Source of the DNA: Auanema rhodensis
Taxonomy: Eukaryota; Nematoda; Chromadorea; Rhabditida; Rhabditidae
DNA length: 64,000 nt
Assembly: GCA_964057225.1 (NCBI GenBank)
Contig: OZ059895.1
Span: forward strand, 23,632,688 to 23,696,687
Reading direction: 5' to 3'
Shown here: positions 38,667 through 53,722 of the stretch, in pieces
Layout: every line of letters begins with the position of its first letter
Position numbering within the stretch: the first letter of the stretch is position 1
Position numbers and translations under genes: made by a program
The notes under the pieces: generated by a model
Told to the model about the DNA's origin: nothing
Databases searched by the model: none
Seen by the model: only the letters and a program-made list of their open reading frames with translations

Positions 38667-39898
38667 TGATATTGGTGCATGGTAACCATGACTTTGAAAT
38701 TTACGTGAACTTTAATTTATGCTAATTAAATGTACACGTGATGTGCGCTTGGTATGTAACTCGCTTCACGTGAAAGATAAAGAGATGCGGTTTTCAAAAT
38801 TAGATTTCCCATGTCCATATTAGTCTAAAAACAAATTTTTATTGATATTGGTGCATGGTAACCATGACTTTAAAATTTACGTGAACTTTAATTTATGCTA
38901 ATTAAATGTACACGTGATGTGCACTTGGTATGTAACTCGCTTCACGTGAAAGATAAAGAGATGCGGTTTTCAAAATTAGATTCCCCATGTCCATATTAGT
39001 CTAAAAACAAATTTTTATTGATATTGGTGCATGGTAACCATGACTTTGAATTTTACGTGAACTTTAATTTATGCTAATTAAATGTACACGTGATGTGCAC
39101 TTGGTATGTAACTCGCTTCACGTGAAAGATAAAGAGATGCGGTTTTCAAAATTAGATTCCCCATGTCCATATTAGTCTAAAAACAAATTTTTATTGATAT
39201 TGGTGCATGGTAACCATGACTTTGAAATTTACGTGAACTTTAATTTATGCTAATTAAATGTACACGTGATGTGCACTTGGTATGTAACTCGCTTCACGTG
39301 AAAGATAAAGAGATGCGGTTTTCAAAATTAGATTCCCCATGTCCATATTAGTCTAAAAACAAATTTTTATTGATATTGGTGCATGGTAACCATGACTTTG
39401 AAATTTACGTGAAGTTTAATTTATGCTAATTAAATGTACACGTGATGTGCACTTGGTATGTAACTCGCTTCACGTGAAAGATAAAGAGATGCGGTTTTCA
39501 AAATTAGATTCCCCATGTCCATATTAGTCTAAAAACAAATTTTTATTGATATTGGTTCATGGTAACCATGACTTTGAAATTTACGTGAACTTCAATTTAT
39601 GCTAATTAAATGTACACGTGATGTGCACTTGGTATGTAACTCGCTTCACGTGAAAGATAAAGAGATGCGGTTTTCAAAATTAGATTCCCCATGTCCATAT
39701 TAGTCTAAAAACAAATTTTTATTGATATTGGTGCATGGTAACCATGACTTTGAAATTTACGTGAACTTTAATTTATGCTAATTAAGTGTACACGTGATGT
39801 GCACTTGGTATGTAACTGGGTTCACGTGAAAGATAAAGAGATGCGGTTTTCAAAATTAGATTCCCCATGTCCATATTAGTCTAAAAACAAATTTTTAT
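38569..39898 (+). repeat. 1,330-bp HOR, copy 2
   Basis: Same order of short, 11G, 30A, 33T, 11G, 44G, plain, 98G. Private changes are GTGCGCTTGG and ATTTCCC in the 38667 monomer, CTTCAATTT in 39547, and ATTAAGTGT with ACTGGGTTC in 39723. The sixth full monomer has 11T instead of 11G. Confidence 0.9.
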
Positions 39899-39996
39899 TG
39901 ATATTTTGAAATTTTCATATTAGTCTAAAAACAACAAGATGCGGTTTTCAAAATTAGATTCCCCATGTCCATATTAGTCTAAAAACAAATTTTTAT
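39899..39996 (+). repeat. 98-bp composite monomer (3 of 8)
   Basis: Same junctions. Preceded by a 98G monomer that has a further change (ACTGGGTTC). It is the last short monomer before a gap of nearly 16 kb without any. Confidence 0.93.
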
Positions 39997-40348
39997 TGAT
40001 ATTGGTGCATGGTAACCATGACTTTGAAATTTACGTGAACTTTAATTTATGCTAATTAAATGTACACGTGATGTGCACTTGGTATGTAACTCGCTTCACG
40101 TGAAAGATAAAGAGATGCGGTTTTCAAAATTAGATTCCCCATGTCCATATTAGTCTAAAAACAAATTTTTATTGATATTGGTGCATGGTAACCATGACTT
40201 TAAAATTTACGTGAACTTTAATTTATGCTAATTAAATGTACACGTGATGTGCACTTGGTATGTAACTCGCTTCACGTGAAAGATAAAGAGATGCGGTTTT
40301 CAAAATTAGATTCCCCATGTCCATATTAGTCTAAAAACAAATTTTTAT

Positions 40349-40522
40349 TGATATTGGTTCATGGTAACCATGACTTTTAAATTTACGTGAACTTTAATTT
40401 ATGCTAATTAAATGTACACGTGATGTGCTTGGTATGTAACTCGCTTCACGTGAAAGATAAAGAGATGCGGTTTTCAAAATTAGATTCCCCATGTCCATAT
40501 TAGTCTAAAAACAAATTTTTAT
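40349..40522 (+). repeat. 174-bp monomer with 2-bp deletion in the GTGCAC site
   Basis: GATGTGCACTTGG becomes GATGTGCTTGG (about 40428), removing two bases and the GTGCAC palindrome. Its relatives at 57791 and 63189, which share 11T and CTTTTAAATT, keep the site, so the deletion is private and recent. Confidence 0.92.
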
Positions 40523-41578
40523 TGATATTGGTGCATGGTAACCATGACTTTGAAATTTACGTGAACTTTAATTTATGCTAATTAAATGTACACGTGATGT
40601 GCACTTGGTATGTAACTCGCTTCACGTGAAAGATAAAGAGATGCGGTTTTCAAAATTAGATTACCCATGTCCATATTAGTCTAAAAACAAATTTTTATTG
40701 ATATTGGTTCATGGTAACCATGACTTTGAAATTTACGTGAACTTTAATTTATGCTAATTAAATGTACACGTGATGTGCACTTGGTATGTAACTCGCTTCA
40801 CGTGAAAGATAAAGAGATGCGGTTTTCAAAATTAGATTCCCCATGTCCATATTAGTCTAAAAACAAATTTTTATTGATATTGCTTCATGGTAACCATGAC
40901 TTTGAAATTTACGTGAACTTTAATTTATGCTAATTAAATGTACACGTGATGTGCACTTGGTATGTAACTCGCTTCACGTGAAAGATAAAGAGATGCTGTT
41001 TTCAAAATTAGATTCCCCATGTCCTTATTAGTCTAAAAACAAATTTTTATTGATATTGGTTCATGGTAACCATGACTTTGAAATTTACGTGAACTTTAAT
41101 TTATGCTAATTAAATGTACACGTGATGTGCACTTGGTATGTAACTCGCTTCACGTGAAAGATAAAGAGATGCGGTTTTCAAAATTAGATTCCCCATGTCC
41201 ATATTAGTCTAAAAACAAATTTTTATTGATATTGCTTCATGGTAACCATGACTTTGAAATTTACGTGAACTTTAATTTATGCTAATTAAATGTACACGTG
41301 ATGTGCACTTGGTATGTAACTCGCTTCACGTGAAAGATAAAGAGATGCGGTTTTCAAAATTAGATTCCCCATGTCCATATTAGTCTAAAAACAAATTTTT
41401 ATTGATATTGCTTCATGGTAACCTTGACTTTGAAATTTACGTGAACTTTAATTTATGCTAATTAAATGTACACGTGATGTGCACTTGGTATGTAACTCGC
41501 TTCACGTGAAAGATAAAGAGATGCGGTTTTCAAAATTAGATTCCCCATGTCCATATTAGTCTAAAAACAAATTTTTAT

Positions 41579-44500
41579 TGATATTGGTTCATGGTAACCA
41601 TGACTTTGAAATTTACGTGAACTTTAATTTATGCTAATTAAATGTACACGTGATGTGCACTTGGTATGTAACTCGCTTCACGTGAAAGATAAAGAGATGC
41701 GGTTTTCAAAATTAGATTCCCCATGTCCATATTAGTCTAAAAACGAATTTTTATTGATATTGCTTCATGGTAACCATGACTTTGAAATTTACGTGAACTT
41801 TAATTTATGCTAATTAAATGTACACGTGATGTGCACTTGGTATGTAACTCGCTTCACGTGAAAGATAAAGAGATGCGGTTTCCAAAATTAGATTCCCCAT
41901 GTCCATATTAGTCTAAAAACAAATTTTTATTGATATTGGTTCATGGTAACCATGACTTTGAAATTTACGTGAACTTTAATTTATGCTAATTAAATGTGCA
42001 CGTGATGTGCACTTGGTATGTAACTCGCTTCACGTGAAAGATAAAGAGATGCTGTTTTCAAAATTAGATTCCCCATGTCCATATTAGTCTAAAAACAAAT
42101 TTTTATTGATATTGGTGCATGGTAACCATGACTTTGAAATTTACGTGAACTTTAATTCATGCTAATTAAATGTACACGTGATGTGCACTTGGTATGTAAC
42201 TCGCTTCACGTGAAAGATAAAGAGATGCGGTTTTCAAAATTAGATTCCCCATGTCCATATTAGTCTAAAAACAAATTTTTATTGATATTGCTTCATGGTA
42301 ACCATGACTTTGAAATTTACGTGAACTTTAATTTATGCTAATTAAATGTACACGTGATGTGCACTTGGTATGTAACTCGCTTCACGTGAAAGATAAAGAG
42401 ATGCGGTTTTCAAAATTAGATTCCCCATGTCCATATTAGTCTAAAAACAAATTTTTATTGATATTGGTTCATGGTAACCATGACTTTGAAATTTACGTGA
42501 ACTTTAATTTATGCTAATTAAATGTACACGTGATGTGCACTTGGTATGTAACTCGCTTCACGTGAAAGATAAAGAGATGCGGTTTTCAAAATTAGATTCC
42601 CCATGTCCATATTAGTCTAAAAACAAATTTTTATTGATATTGCTTCATGGTAACCATGACTTTGAAATTTACGTGAACTTTAATTTATGCTAATTAAATG
42701 TACACGTGATGTGCACTTGGTATGTAACTCGCTTCACGTGAAAGATAAAGAGATGCGGTTCTCAAAATTAGATTCCCCATGTCCATATTAGTCTAAAAAC
42801 AAATTTTTATTGATATTGCTTCATGGTAACCTTGACTTTGAAATTTACGTGAACTTTAATTTATGCTAATTAAATGTACACGTGATGTGCACTTGGTATG
42901 TAACTCGCTTCACGTGAAAGATAAAGAGATGCGGTTTTCAAAATTAGATTCCCCATGTCCATATTAGTCTAAAAACAAATTTTTATTGATATTGGTTCAT
43001 GGTAACCATGACTTTGAAATTTACGTGAACTTTAATTTATGCTAATTAAATGTACACGTGATGTGCACTTGGTATGTAACTCGCTTCACGTGAAAGATAA
43101 AGAGATGCGGTTTTCAAAATTAGATTCCCCATGTCCATATTAGTCTAAAAACGAATTTTTATTGATATTGCTTCATGGTAACCATGACTTTGAAATTTAC
43201 GTGAACTTTAATTTATGCTAATTAAATGTACACGTGATGTGCACTTGGTATGTAACTCGCTTCACGTGAAAGATAAAGAGATGCGGTTTCCAAAATTAGA
43301 TTCCCCATGTCCATATTAGTCTAAAAACAAATTTTTATTGATATTGGTTCATGGTAACCATGACTTTGAAATTTACGTGAACTTTAATTTATGCTAATTA
43401 AATGTGCACGTGATGTGCACTTGGTATGTAACTCGCTTCACGTGAAAGATAAAGAGATGCGGTTTTCAAAATTAGATTCCCCATGTCCATATTAGTCTAA
43501 AAACAAATTTTTATTGATATTGGTGCATGGTAACCATGACTTTGAATTTTACGTGAACTTTAATTTATGCTAATTAAATGTACACGTGATGTGCACTTGG
43601 TATGTAACTTGCTTCACGTGAAAGATAAAGAGATGCGGTTTTCAAAATTAGATTCCCCATGTCCATATTAGTCTAAAAACAAATTTTTATTGATATTGGT
43701 TCATGGTAACCATGACTTTGAAATTTACGTGAACTTTAATTTATGCTAATTAAATGTACACGTGATGTGCACTTGGTATGTAACTCGCTTCACGTGAAAG
43801 ATAAAGAGATGCGGTTTTCAAAATTAGATTCCCCATGTCCATATTAGTCTAAAAACAAATTTTTATTGATATTGGTGCATGGTAACCATGACTTTGAAAT
43901 TTACGTGAACTTTAATTTATGCTAATTAAATGTACACGTGATGTGCACTTGGTATGTAACTCGCTTCACGTGAAAGATAAAGAGATGCGGTTTTCAAAAT
44001 TAGATTCCCCATGTCCATATTAGTCTAAAAACAAATTTTTATTGATATTGCTTCATGGTAACCATGACTTTGAAATTTACGTGAACTTTAATTTATGCTA
44101 ATTAAATGTACACGTGATGTGCACTTGGTATGTAACTCGCTTCACGTGAAAGATAAAGAGATGCGGTTTTCAAAATTAGATTCCCCATGTCCATATTAGT
44201 CTAAAAACAAATTTTTATTGATATTGGTTCATGGTAACCATGACTTTGAAATTTACGTGAACTTTAATTTATGCTAATTAAATGTACACGTGATGTGCAC
44301 TTGGTATGTAACTCGCTTCACGTGAAAGATAAAGAGATGCGGTTCTCAAAATTAGATTCCCCATGTCCATATTAGTCTAAAAACAAATTTTTATTGATAT
44401 TGCTTCATGGTAACCATGACTTTGAAATTTACGTGAACTTTAATTTGTGCTAATTAAATGTACACGTGATGTGCACTTGGTATGTAACTCGCTTCACGTG

Positions 44501-47034
44501 AAAGATAAAGAGATGCGGTTTTCAAAATTAGATTCCCCATGTCCATATTAGTCTAAAAACAAATTTTTATTAATATTGCTTCATGGTAACCATGACTTTG
44601 AAATTTACGTGAACTTTAATTTATGCTAATTAAATGTACACGTGATGTGCACTTGGTATGTAACTCGCTTCACGTGAAAGATAAAGAGATGCGGTTTTCA
44701 AAATTAGATTCCCCATGTCCATATTAGTCTAAAAACAAATTTTTATTGATATTGGTTCATGGTAACCATGACTTTGAAATTTACGTGAACTTTAATTTAT
44801 GCTAATTAAATGTACACGTGATGTGCACTTGGTATGTAACTCGCTTCACGTGAAAGATAAAGAGATGCGGTTTTCAAAATTAGATTCCCCATGTCCATAT
44901 TAGTCTAAAAACAAATTTTTATTGATATTGGTTCATGGTAACCATGACTTTGAAATTTACGTGAACTTTAATTTATGCTAATTAAATGTACACGTGATGT
45001 GCACTTGGTATGTAACTCGCTTCACGTGAAAGATAAAGAGATGCGGTTTTCAAAATTAGATTCCCCATGTCCATATTAGTCTAAAAACAAATTTTTATTG
45101 ATATTGGTTCATGGTAACCATGACTTTGAATTTTACGTGAACTTTAATTTATGCTAATTAAATGTACACGTGATGTGCACTTGGTATGTAACTCGCTTCA
45201 CGTGAAAGATAAAGAGATGCGGTTTTCAAAATTAGATTCCCCATGTCCATATTAGTCTAAAAACAAATTTTTATTGATATTGCTTCATGGTAACCATGAC
45301 TTTGAAATTTACGTGAACTTTAATTTATGCTAATTAAATGTACACGTGATGTGCACTTGGTATGTAACTCGCTTCACGTGAAAGATAAAGAGATGCGGTT
45401 TTCAAAATTAGATTCCCCATGTCCATATTAGTCTAAAAACAAATTTTTATTGATATTGGTTCATGGTAACCATGACTTTGAAATTTACGTGAACTTTAAT
45501 TTATGCTAATTAAATGTACACGTGATGTGCACTTGGTATGTAACTCGCTTCACGTGAAAGATAAAGAGATGCGGTTTTCAAAATTAGATTCCCCATGTCC
45601 ATATTAGTCTAAAAACAAATTTTTATTGATATTGCTTCATGGTAACCATGACTTTGAAATTTACGTGAACTTTAATTTGTGCTAATTAAATGTACACGTG
45701 ATGTGCACTTGGTATGTAACTCGCTTCACGTGAAAGATAAAGAGATGCGGTTTTCAAAATTAGATTCCCCATGTCCATATTAGTCTAAAAACAAATTTTT
45801 ATTGATATTGCTTCATGGTAACCATGACTTTGAAATTTACGTGAACTTTAATTTATGCTAATTAAATGTACACGTGATGTGCACTTGGTATGTAACTCGC
45901 TTCACGTGAAAGATAAAGAGATGCGGTTTTCAAAATTAGATTCCCCATGTCCATATTAGTCTAAAAACAGATTTTTATTGATATTGGTTCATGGTAACCA
46001 TGACTTTGAAATTTACGTGAACTTTAATTTATGCTAATTAAATGTACACGTGATGTGCACTTGGTATGTAACTCGCTTCACGTGAAAGATAAAGAGATGC
46101 GGTTTTCAAAATTAGATTCCCCATGTCCATATTAGTCTAAAAACAAATTTTTATTGATATTGCTTCATGGTAACCATGACTTTGAAATTTACGTGAACTT
46201 TAATTTGTGCTAATTAAATGTACACGTGATGTGCACTTGGTATGTAACTCGCTTCACGTGAAAGATAAAGAGATGCGGTTTTCAAAATTAGATTCCCCAT
46301 GTCCATATTAGTCTAAAAACAAATTTTTATTGATATTGCTTCATGGTAACCATGACTTTGAAATTTACGTGAACTTTAATTTATGCTAATTAAATGTACA
46401 CGTGATGTGCACTTGGTATGTAACTCGCTTCACGTGAAAGATAAAGAGATGCGGTTTTCAAAATTAGATTCCCCATGTCCATATTAGTCTAAAAACAAAT
46501 TTTTATTGATATTGGTTCATGGTAACCATGACTTTGAAATTTACGTGAACTTTAATTTATGCTAATTAAATGTACACGTGATGTGCACTTGGTATGTAAC
46601 TCGCTTCACGTGAAAGATAAAGAGATGCGGTTTTCAAAATTAGATTCCCCATATCCATATTAGTCTAAAAACAAATTTTTATTGATATTGGTGCATGGTA
46701 ACCATGACTTTGAAATTTACGTGAACTTTAATTTATGCTAATTAAATGTACACGTGATGTGCACTTGGTATGTAACTCGCTTCACGTGAAAGATAAAGAG
46801 ATGCGGTTCTCAAAATTAGATTCCCCATGTCCATATTAGTCTAAAAACAAATTTTTATTGATATTGGTGCATGGTAACCATGACTTTGAAATTTACGTGA
46901 ACTTTAATTTATGCTAATTAAATGTACACGTGATGTGCACTTGGTATGTAACTCGCTTCACGTGAAAGATAAAGAGATGCGGTTTTCAAAATTAGATTCC
47001 CCATGTCCATATTAGTCTAAAAACAAATTTTTAT
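41579..47034 (+). repeat. 5,456-bp 31-monomer HOR, copy 1
   Basis: From 41579 the order is 11T+167G; 9C+GGTTTCC; 11T+68G+123T; 11G+52C; 9C; 11T; 9C+127C; 9C+22T; then the 167G, GGTTTCC, 68G trio again 1,408 bp later (42987), then 33T+96T (43515), and on through 53G monomers to 147A (46507) and 127C (46683). The first fifteen monomers match 47035-49674 with no difference that I noticed. The private change TAATATTGC at 44571 has no partner. Confidence 0.85.
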
Positions 47035-50000
47035 TGATATTGGTTCATGGTAACCATGACTTTGAAATTTACGTGAACTTTAATTTATGCTAATTAAATG
47101 TACACGTGATGTGCACTTGGTATGTAACTCGCTTCACGTGAAAGATAAAGAGATGCGGTTTTCAAAATTAGATTCCCCATGTCCATATTAGTCTAAAAAC
47201 GAATTTTTATTGATATTGCTTCATGGTAACCATGACTTTGAAATTTACGTGAACTTTAATTTATGCTAATTAAATGTACACGTGATGTGCACTTGGTATG
47301 TAACTCGCTTCACGTGAAAGATAAAGAGATGCGGTTTCCAAAATTAGATTCCCCATGTCCATATTAGTCTAAAAACAAATTTTTATTGATATTGGTTCAT
47401 GGTAACCATGACTTTGAAATTTACGTGAACTTTAATTTATGCTAATTAAATGTGCACGTGATGTGCACTTGGTATGTAACTCGCTTCACGTGAAAGATAA
47501 AGAGATGCTGTTTTCAAAATTAGATTCCCCATGTCCATATTAGTCTAAAAACAAATTTTTATTGATATTGGTGCATGGTAACCATGACTTTGAAATTTAC
47601 GTGAACTTTAATTCATGCTAATTAAATGTACACGTGATGTGCACTTGGTATGTAACTCGCTTCACGTGAAAGATAAAGAGATGCGGTTTTCAAAATTAGA
47701 TTCCCCATGTCCATATTAGTCTAAAAACAAATTTTTATTGATATTGCTTCATGGTAACCATGACTTTGAAATTTACGTGAACTTTAATTTATGCTAATTA
47801 AATGTACACGTGATGTGCACTTGGTATGTAACTCGCTTCACGTGAAAGATAAAGAGATGCGGTTTTCAAAATTAGATTCCCCATGTCCATATTAGTCTAA
47901 AAACAAATTTTTATTGATATTGGTTCATGGTAACCATGACTTTGAAATTTACGTGAACTTTAATTTATGCTAATTAAATGTACACGTGATGTGCACTTGG
48001 TATGTAACTCGCTTCACGTGAAAGATAAAGAGATGCGGTTTTCAAAATTAGATTCCCCATGTCCATATTAGTCTAAAAACAAATTTTTATTGATATTGCT
48101 TCATGGTAACCATGACTTTGAAATTTACGTGAACTTTAATTTATGCTAATTAAATGTACACGTGATGTGCACTTGGTATGTAACTCGCTTCACGTGAAAG
48201 ATAAAGAGATGCGGTTCTCAAAATTAGATTCCCCATGTCCATATTAGTCTAAAAACAAATTTTTATTGATATTGCTTCATGGTAACCTTGACTTTGAAAT
48301 TTACGTGAACTTTAATTTATGCTAATTAAATGTACACGTGATGTGCACTTGGTATGTAACTCGCTTCACGTGAAAGATAAAGAGATGCGGTTTTCAAAAT
48401 TAGATTCCCCATGTCCATATTAGTCTAAAAACAAATTTTTATTGATATTGGTTCATGGTAACCATGACTTTGAAATTTACGTGAACTTTAATTTATGCTA
48501 ATTAAATGTACACGTGATGTGCACTTGGTATGTAACTCGCTTCACGTGAAAGATAAAGAGATGCGGTTTTCAAAATTAGATTCCCCATGTCCATATTAGT
48601 CTAAAAACGAATTTTTATTGATATTGCTTCATGGTAACCATGACTTTGAAATTTACGTGAACTTTAATTTATGCTAATTAAATGTACACGTGATGTGCAC
48701 TTGGTATGTAACTCGCTTCACGTGAAAGATAAAGAGATGCGGTTTCCAAAATTAGATTCCCCATGTCCATATTAGTCTAAAAACAAATTTTTATTGATAT
48801 TGGTTCATGGTAACCATGACTTTGAAATTTACGTGAACTTTAATTTATGCTAATTAAATGTGCACGTGATGTGCACTTGGTATGTAACTCGCTTCACGTG
48901 AAAGATAAAGAGATGCGGTTTTCAAAATTAGATTCCCCATGTCCATATTAGTCTAAAAACAAATTTTTATTGATATTGGTGCATGGTAACCATGACTTTG
49001 AATTTTACGTGAACTTTAATTTATGCTAATTAAATGTACACGTGATGTGCACTTGGTATGTAACTTGCTTCACGTGAAAGATAAAGAGATGCGGTTTTCA
49101 AAATTAGATTCCCCATGTCCATATTAGTCTAAAAACAAATTTTTATTGATATTGGTTCATGGTAACCATGACTTTGAAATTTACGTGAACTTTAATTTAT
49201 GCTAATTAAATGTACACGTGATGTGCACTTGGTATGTAACTCGCTTCACGTGAAAGATAAAGAGATGCGGTTTTCAAAATTAGATTCCCCATGTCCATAT
49301 TAGTCTAAAAACAAATTTTTATTGATATTGGTGCATGGTAACCATGACTTTGAAATTTACGTGAACTTTAATTTATGCTAATTAAATGTACACGTGATGT
49401 GCACTTGGTATGTAACTCGCTTCACGTGAAAGATAAAGAGATGCGGTTTTCAAAATTAGATTCCCCATGTCCATATTAGTCTAAAAACAAATTTTTATTG
49501 ATATTGCTTCATGGTAACCATGACTTTGAAATTTACGTGAACTTTAATTTATGCTAATTAAATGTACACGTGATGTGCACTTGGTATGTAACTCGCTTCA
49601 CGTGAAAGATAAAGAGATGCGGTTTTCAAAATTAGATTCCCCATGTCCATATTAGTCTAAAAACAAATTTTTATTGATATTGGTGCATGGTAACCATGAC
49701 TTTGAAATTTACGTGAACTTTAATTTATGCTAATTAAATGTACACGTGATGTGCACTTGGTATGTAACTCGCTTCACGTGAAAGATAAAGAGATGCGGTT
49801 TTCAAAATTAGATTCCCCATGTCCATATTAGTCTAAAAACAAATTTTTATTGATATTGCTTCATGGTAACCATGACTTTGAAATTTACGTGAACTTTAAT
49901 TTATGCTAATTAAATGTACACGTGATGTGCACTTGGTATGTAACTCGCTTCACGTGAAAGATAAAGAGATGCGGTTTTCAAAATTAGATTCCCCATGTCC

Positions 50001-53000
50001 ATATTAGTCTAAAAACAAATTTTTATTGATATTGGTTCATGGTAACCATGACTTTGAATTTTACGTGAACTTTAATTTATGCTAATTAAATGTACACGTG
50101 ATGTGCACTTGGTATGTAACTCGCTTCACGTGAAAGATAAAGAGATGCGGTTTTCAAAATTAGATTCCCCATGTCCATATTAGTCTAAAAACAAATTTTT
50201 ATTGATATTGCTTCATGGTAACCATGACTTTGAAATTTACGTGAACTTTAATTTATGCTAATTAAATGTACACGTGATGTGCACTTGGTATGTAACTCGC
50301 TTCACGTGAAAGATAAAGAGATGCGGTTTTCAAAATTAGATTCCCCATGTCCATATTAGTCTAAAAACAAATTTTTATTGATATTGGTTCATGGTAACCA
50401 TGACTTTGAAATTTACGTGAACTTTAATTTATGCTAATTAAATGTACACGTGATGTGCACTTGGTATGTAACTCGCTTCACGTGAAAGATAAAGAGATGC
50501 GGTTCTCAAAATTAGATTCCCCATGTCCATATTAGTCTAAAAACAAATTTTTATTGATATTGCTTCATGGTAACCATGACTTTGAAATTTACGTGAACTT
50601 TAATTTGTGCTAATTAAATGTACACGTGATGTGCACTTGGTATGTAACTCGCTTCACGTGAAAGATAAAGAGATGCGGTTTTCAAAATTAGATTCCCCAT
50701 GTCCATATTAGTCTAAAAACAAATTTTTATTGATATTGGTTCATGGTAACCATGACTTTGAAATTTACGTGAACTTTAATTTATGCTAATTAAATGTACA
50801 CGTGATGTGCACTTGGTATGTAACTCGCTTCACGTGAAAGATAAAGAGATGCGGTTTTCAAAATTAGATTCCCCATGTCCATATTAGTCTAAAAACAAAT
50901 TTTTATTGATATTGGTTCATGGTAACCATGACTTTGAAATTTACGTGAACTTTAATTTATGCTAATTAAATGTACACGTGATGTGCACTTGGTATGTAAC
51001 TCGCTTCACGTGAAAGATAAAGAGATGCGGTTTTCAAAATTAGATTCCCCATGTCCATATTAGTCTAAAAACAAATTTTTATTGATATTGGTTCATGGTA
51101 ACCATGACTTTGAATTTTACGTGAACTTTAATTTATGCTAATTAAATGTACACGTGATGTGCACTTGGTATGTAACTCGCTTCACGTGAAAGATAAAGAG
51201 ATGCGGTTTTCAAAATTAGATTCCCCATGTCCATATTAGTCTAAAAACAAATTTTTATTGATATTGCTTCATGGTAACCATGACTTTGAAATTTACGTGA
51301 ACTTTAATTTATGCTAATTAAATGTACACGTGATGTGCACTTGGTATGTAACTCGCTTCACGTGAAAGATAAAGAGATGCGGTTTTCAAAATTAGATTCC
51401 CCATGTCCATATTAGTCTAAAAACAAATTTTTATTGATATTGGTTCATGGTAACCATGACTTTGAAATTTACGTGAACTTTAATTTATGCTAATTAAATG
51501 TACACGTGATGTGCACTTGGTATGTAACTCGCTTCACGTGAAAGATAAAGAGATGCGGTTTTCAAAATTAGATTCCCCATGTCCATATTAGTCTAAAAAC
51601 AAATTTTTATTGATATTGCTTCATGGTAACCATGACTTTGAAATTTACGTGAACTTTAATTTGTGCTAATTAAATGTACACGTGATGTGCACTTGGTATG
51701 TAACTCGCTTCACGTGAAAGATAAAGAGATGCGGTTTTCAAAATTAGATTCCCCATGTCCATATTAGTCTAAAAACAAATTTTTATTGATATTGCTTCAT
51801 GGTAACCATGACTTTGAAATTTACGTGAACTTTAATTTATGCTAATTAAATGTACACGTGATGTGCACTTGGTATGTAACTCGCTTCACGTGAAAGATAA
51901 AGAGATGCGGTTTTCAAAATTAGATTCCCCATGTCCATATTAGTCTAAAAACAAATTTTTATTGATATTGGTTCATGGTAACCATGACTTTGAAATTTAC
52001 GTGAACTTTAATTTATGCTAATTAAATGTACACGTGATGTGCACTTGGTATGTAACTCGCTTCACGTGAAAGATAAAGAGATGCGGTTTTCAAAATTAGA
52101 TTCCCCATGTCCATATTAGTCTAAAAACAGATTTTTATTGATATTGGTTCATGGTAACCATGACTTTGAAATTTACGTGAACTTTAATTTATGCTAATTA
52201 AATGTACACGTGATGTGCACTTGGTATGTAACTCGCTTCACGTGAAAGATAAAGAGATGCGGTTTTCAAAATTAGATTCCCCATGTCCATATTAGTCTAA
52301 AAACAAATTTTTATTGATATTGCTTCATGGTAACCATGACTTTGAAATTTACGTGAACTTTAATTTGTGCTAATTAAATGTACACGTGATGTGCACTTGG
52401 TATGTAACTCGCTTCACGTGAAAGATAAAGAGATGCGGTTTTCAAAATTAGATTCCCCATGTCCATATTAGTCTAAAAACAAATTTTTATTGATATTGCT
52501 TCATGGTAACCATGACTTTGAAATTTACGTGAACTTTAATTTATGCTAATTAAATGTACACGTGATGTGCACTTGGTATGTAACTCGCTTCACGTGAAAG
52601 ATAAAGAGATGCGGTTTTCAAAATTAGATTCCCCATGTCCATATTAGTCTAAAAACAAATTTTTATTGATATTGGTTCATGGTAACCATGACTTTGAAAT
52701 TTACGTGAACTTTAATTTATGCTAATTAAATGTACACGTGATGTGCACTTGGTATGTAACTCGCTTCACGTGAAAGATAAAGAGATGCGGTTTTCAAAAT
52801 TAGATTCCCCATGTCCATATTAGTCTAAAAACAAATTTTTATTGATATTGCTTCATGGTAACCATGACTTTGAAATTTACGTGAACTTTAATTTATGCTA
52901 ATTAAATGTACACGTGATGTGCACTTGGTATGTAACTCGCTTCACGTGAAAGATAAAGAGATGCGGTTTTCAAAATTAGATTCCCCATGTCCATATTAGT

Positions 53001-53546
53001 CTAAAAACAAATTTTTATTGATATTGGTTCATGGTAACCATGACTTTGAAATTTACGTGAACTTTAATTTATGCTAATTAAATGTACACGTGATGTGCAC
53101 TTGGTATGTAACTCGCTTCACGTGAAAGATAAAGAGATGCGGTTTTCAAAATTAGATTCCCCATATCCATATTAGTCTAAAAACAAATTTTTATTGATAT
53201 TGGTGCATGGTAACCATGACTTTGAAATTTACGTGAACTTTAATTTATGCTAATTAAATGTACACGTGATGTGCACTTGGTATGTAACTCGCTTCACGTG
53301 AAAGATAAAGAGATGCGGTTCTCAAAATTAGATTCCCCATGTCCATATTAGTCTAAAAACAAATTTTTATTGATATTGGTGCATGGTAACCATGACTTTG
53401 AAATTTACGTGAACTTTAATTTATGCTAATTAAATGTACACGTGATGTGCACTTGGTATGTAACTCGCTTCACGTGAAAGATAAAGAGATGCGGTTTTCA
53501 AAATTAGATTCCCCATGTCCATATTAGTCTAAAAACAAATTTTTAT
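47035..53546 (+). repeat. 5,456-bp HOR, expanded copy 2 (37 monomers)
   Basis: The first fifteen monomers (47035-49674) repeat copy 1 in order, including two rounds of 167G / GGTTTCC / 68G separated by 1,408 bp. After 49675 about four extra monomers are inserted. The series of 127C, 53G, 33T, 53G, 168G, 53G, 147A, 127C then resumes with small expansions, so the copy is six monomers longer than copy 1. It ends at the 147A, 127C, 11G trio (53019-53546). Confidence 0.78.
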
Positions 53547-53722
53547 TGATATTGCTTCATGGTAACCATGACTTTGAAATTTACGTGAACTTTAATTTGT
53601 GCTAATTAAATGTACACGTGATGTGCACTTGGTATGTAACTCGCTTCACGTGAAAGATAAAGAGATGCGGTTTTCAAAATTAGATTCCCCATGTCCATAT
53701 TAGTCTAAAAACAAATTTTTAT

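Larger units (their letters stand above)
36535..40522 (+). repeat. Satellite domain D with 98-bp composite monomers
   Basis: Mostly 11G monomers with 30A (CTTTAAAATT), 33T, 44G (GTGAAGTTT) and 98G (ACTCGGTTC) types in fixed order, broken three times by a 98-bp monomer at 37239, 38569 and 39899. These starts are exactly 1,330 bp apart. The domain returns, rearranged, at 55835-64000. The boundary with domain E is gradual: the 40349 and 40523 monomers have partners at 57791/57967 and 63189/63365. Confidence 0.85.
39899..40522 (+). repeat. 1,330-bp HOR, truncated third copy
   Basis: Begins with short (39899), 11G (39997) and 30A (40173), then switches to an 11T monomer with CTTTTAAATT (30T, 40349). 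The 33T, 44G and 98G members are missing. The 30T monomer and the ATTACCC monomer after it follow a 44G monomer in domain F, so the break skips three monomers. Confidence 0.78.
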
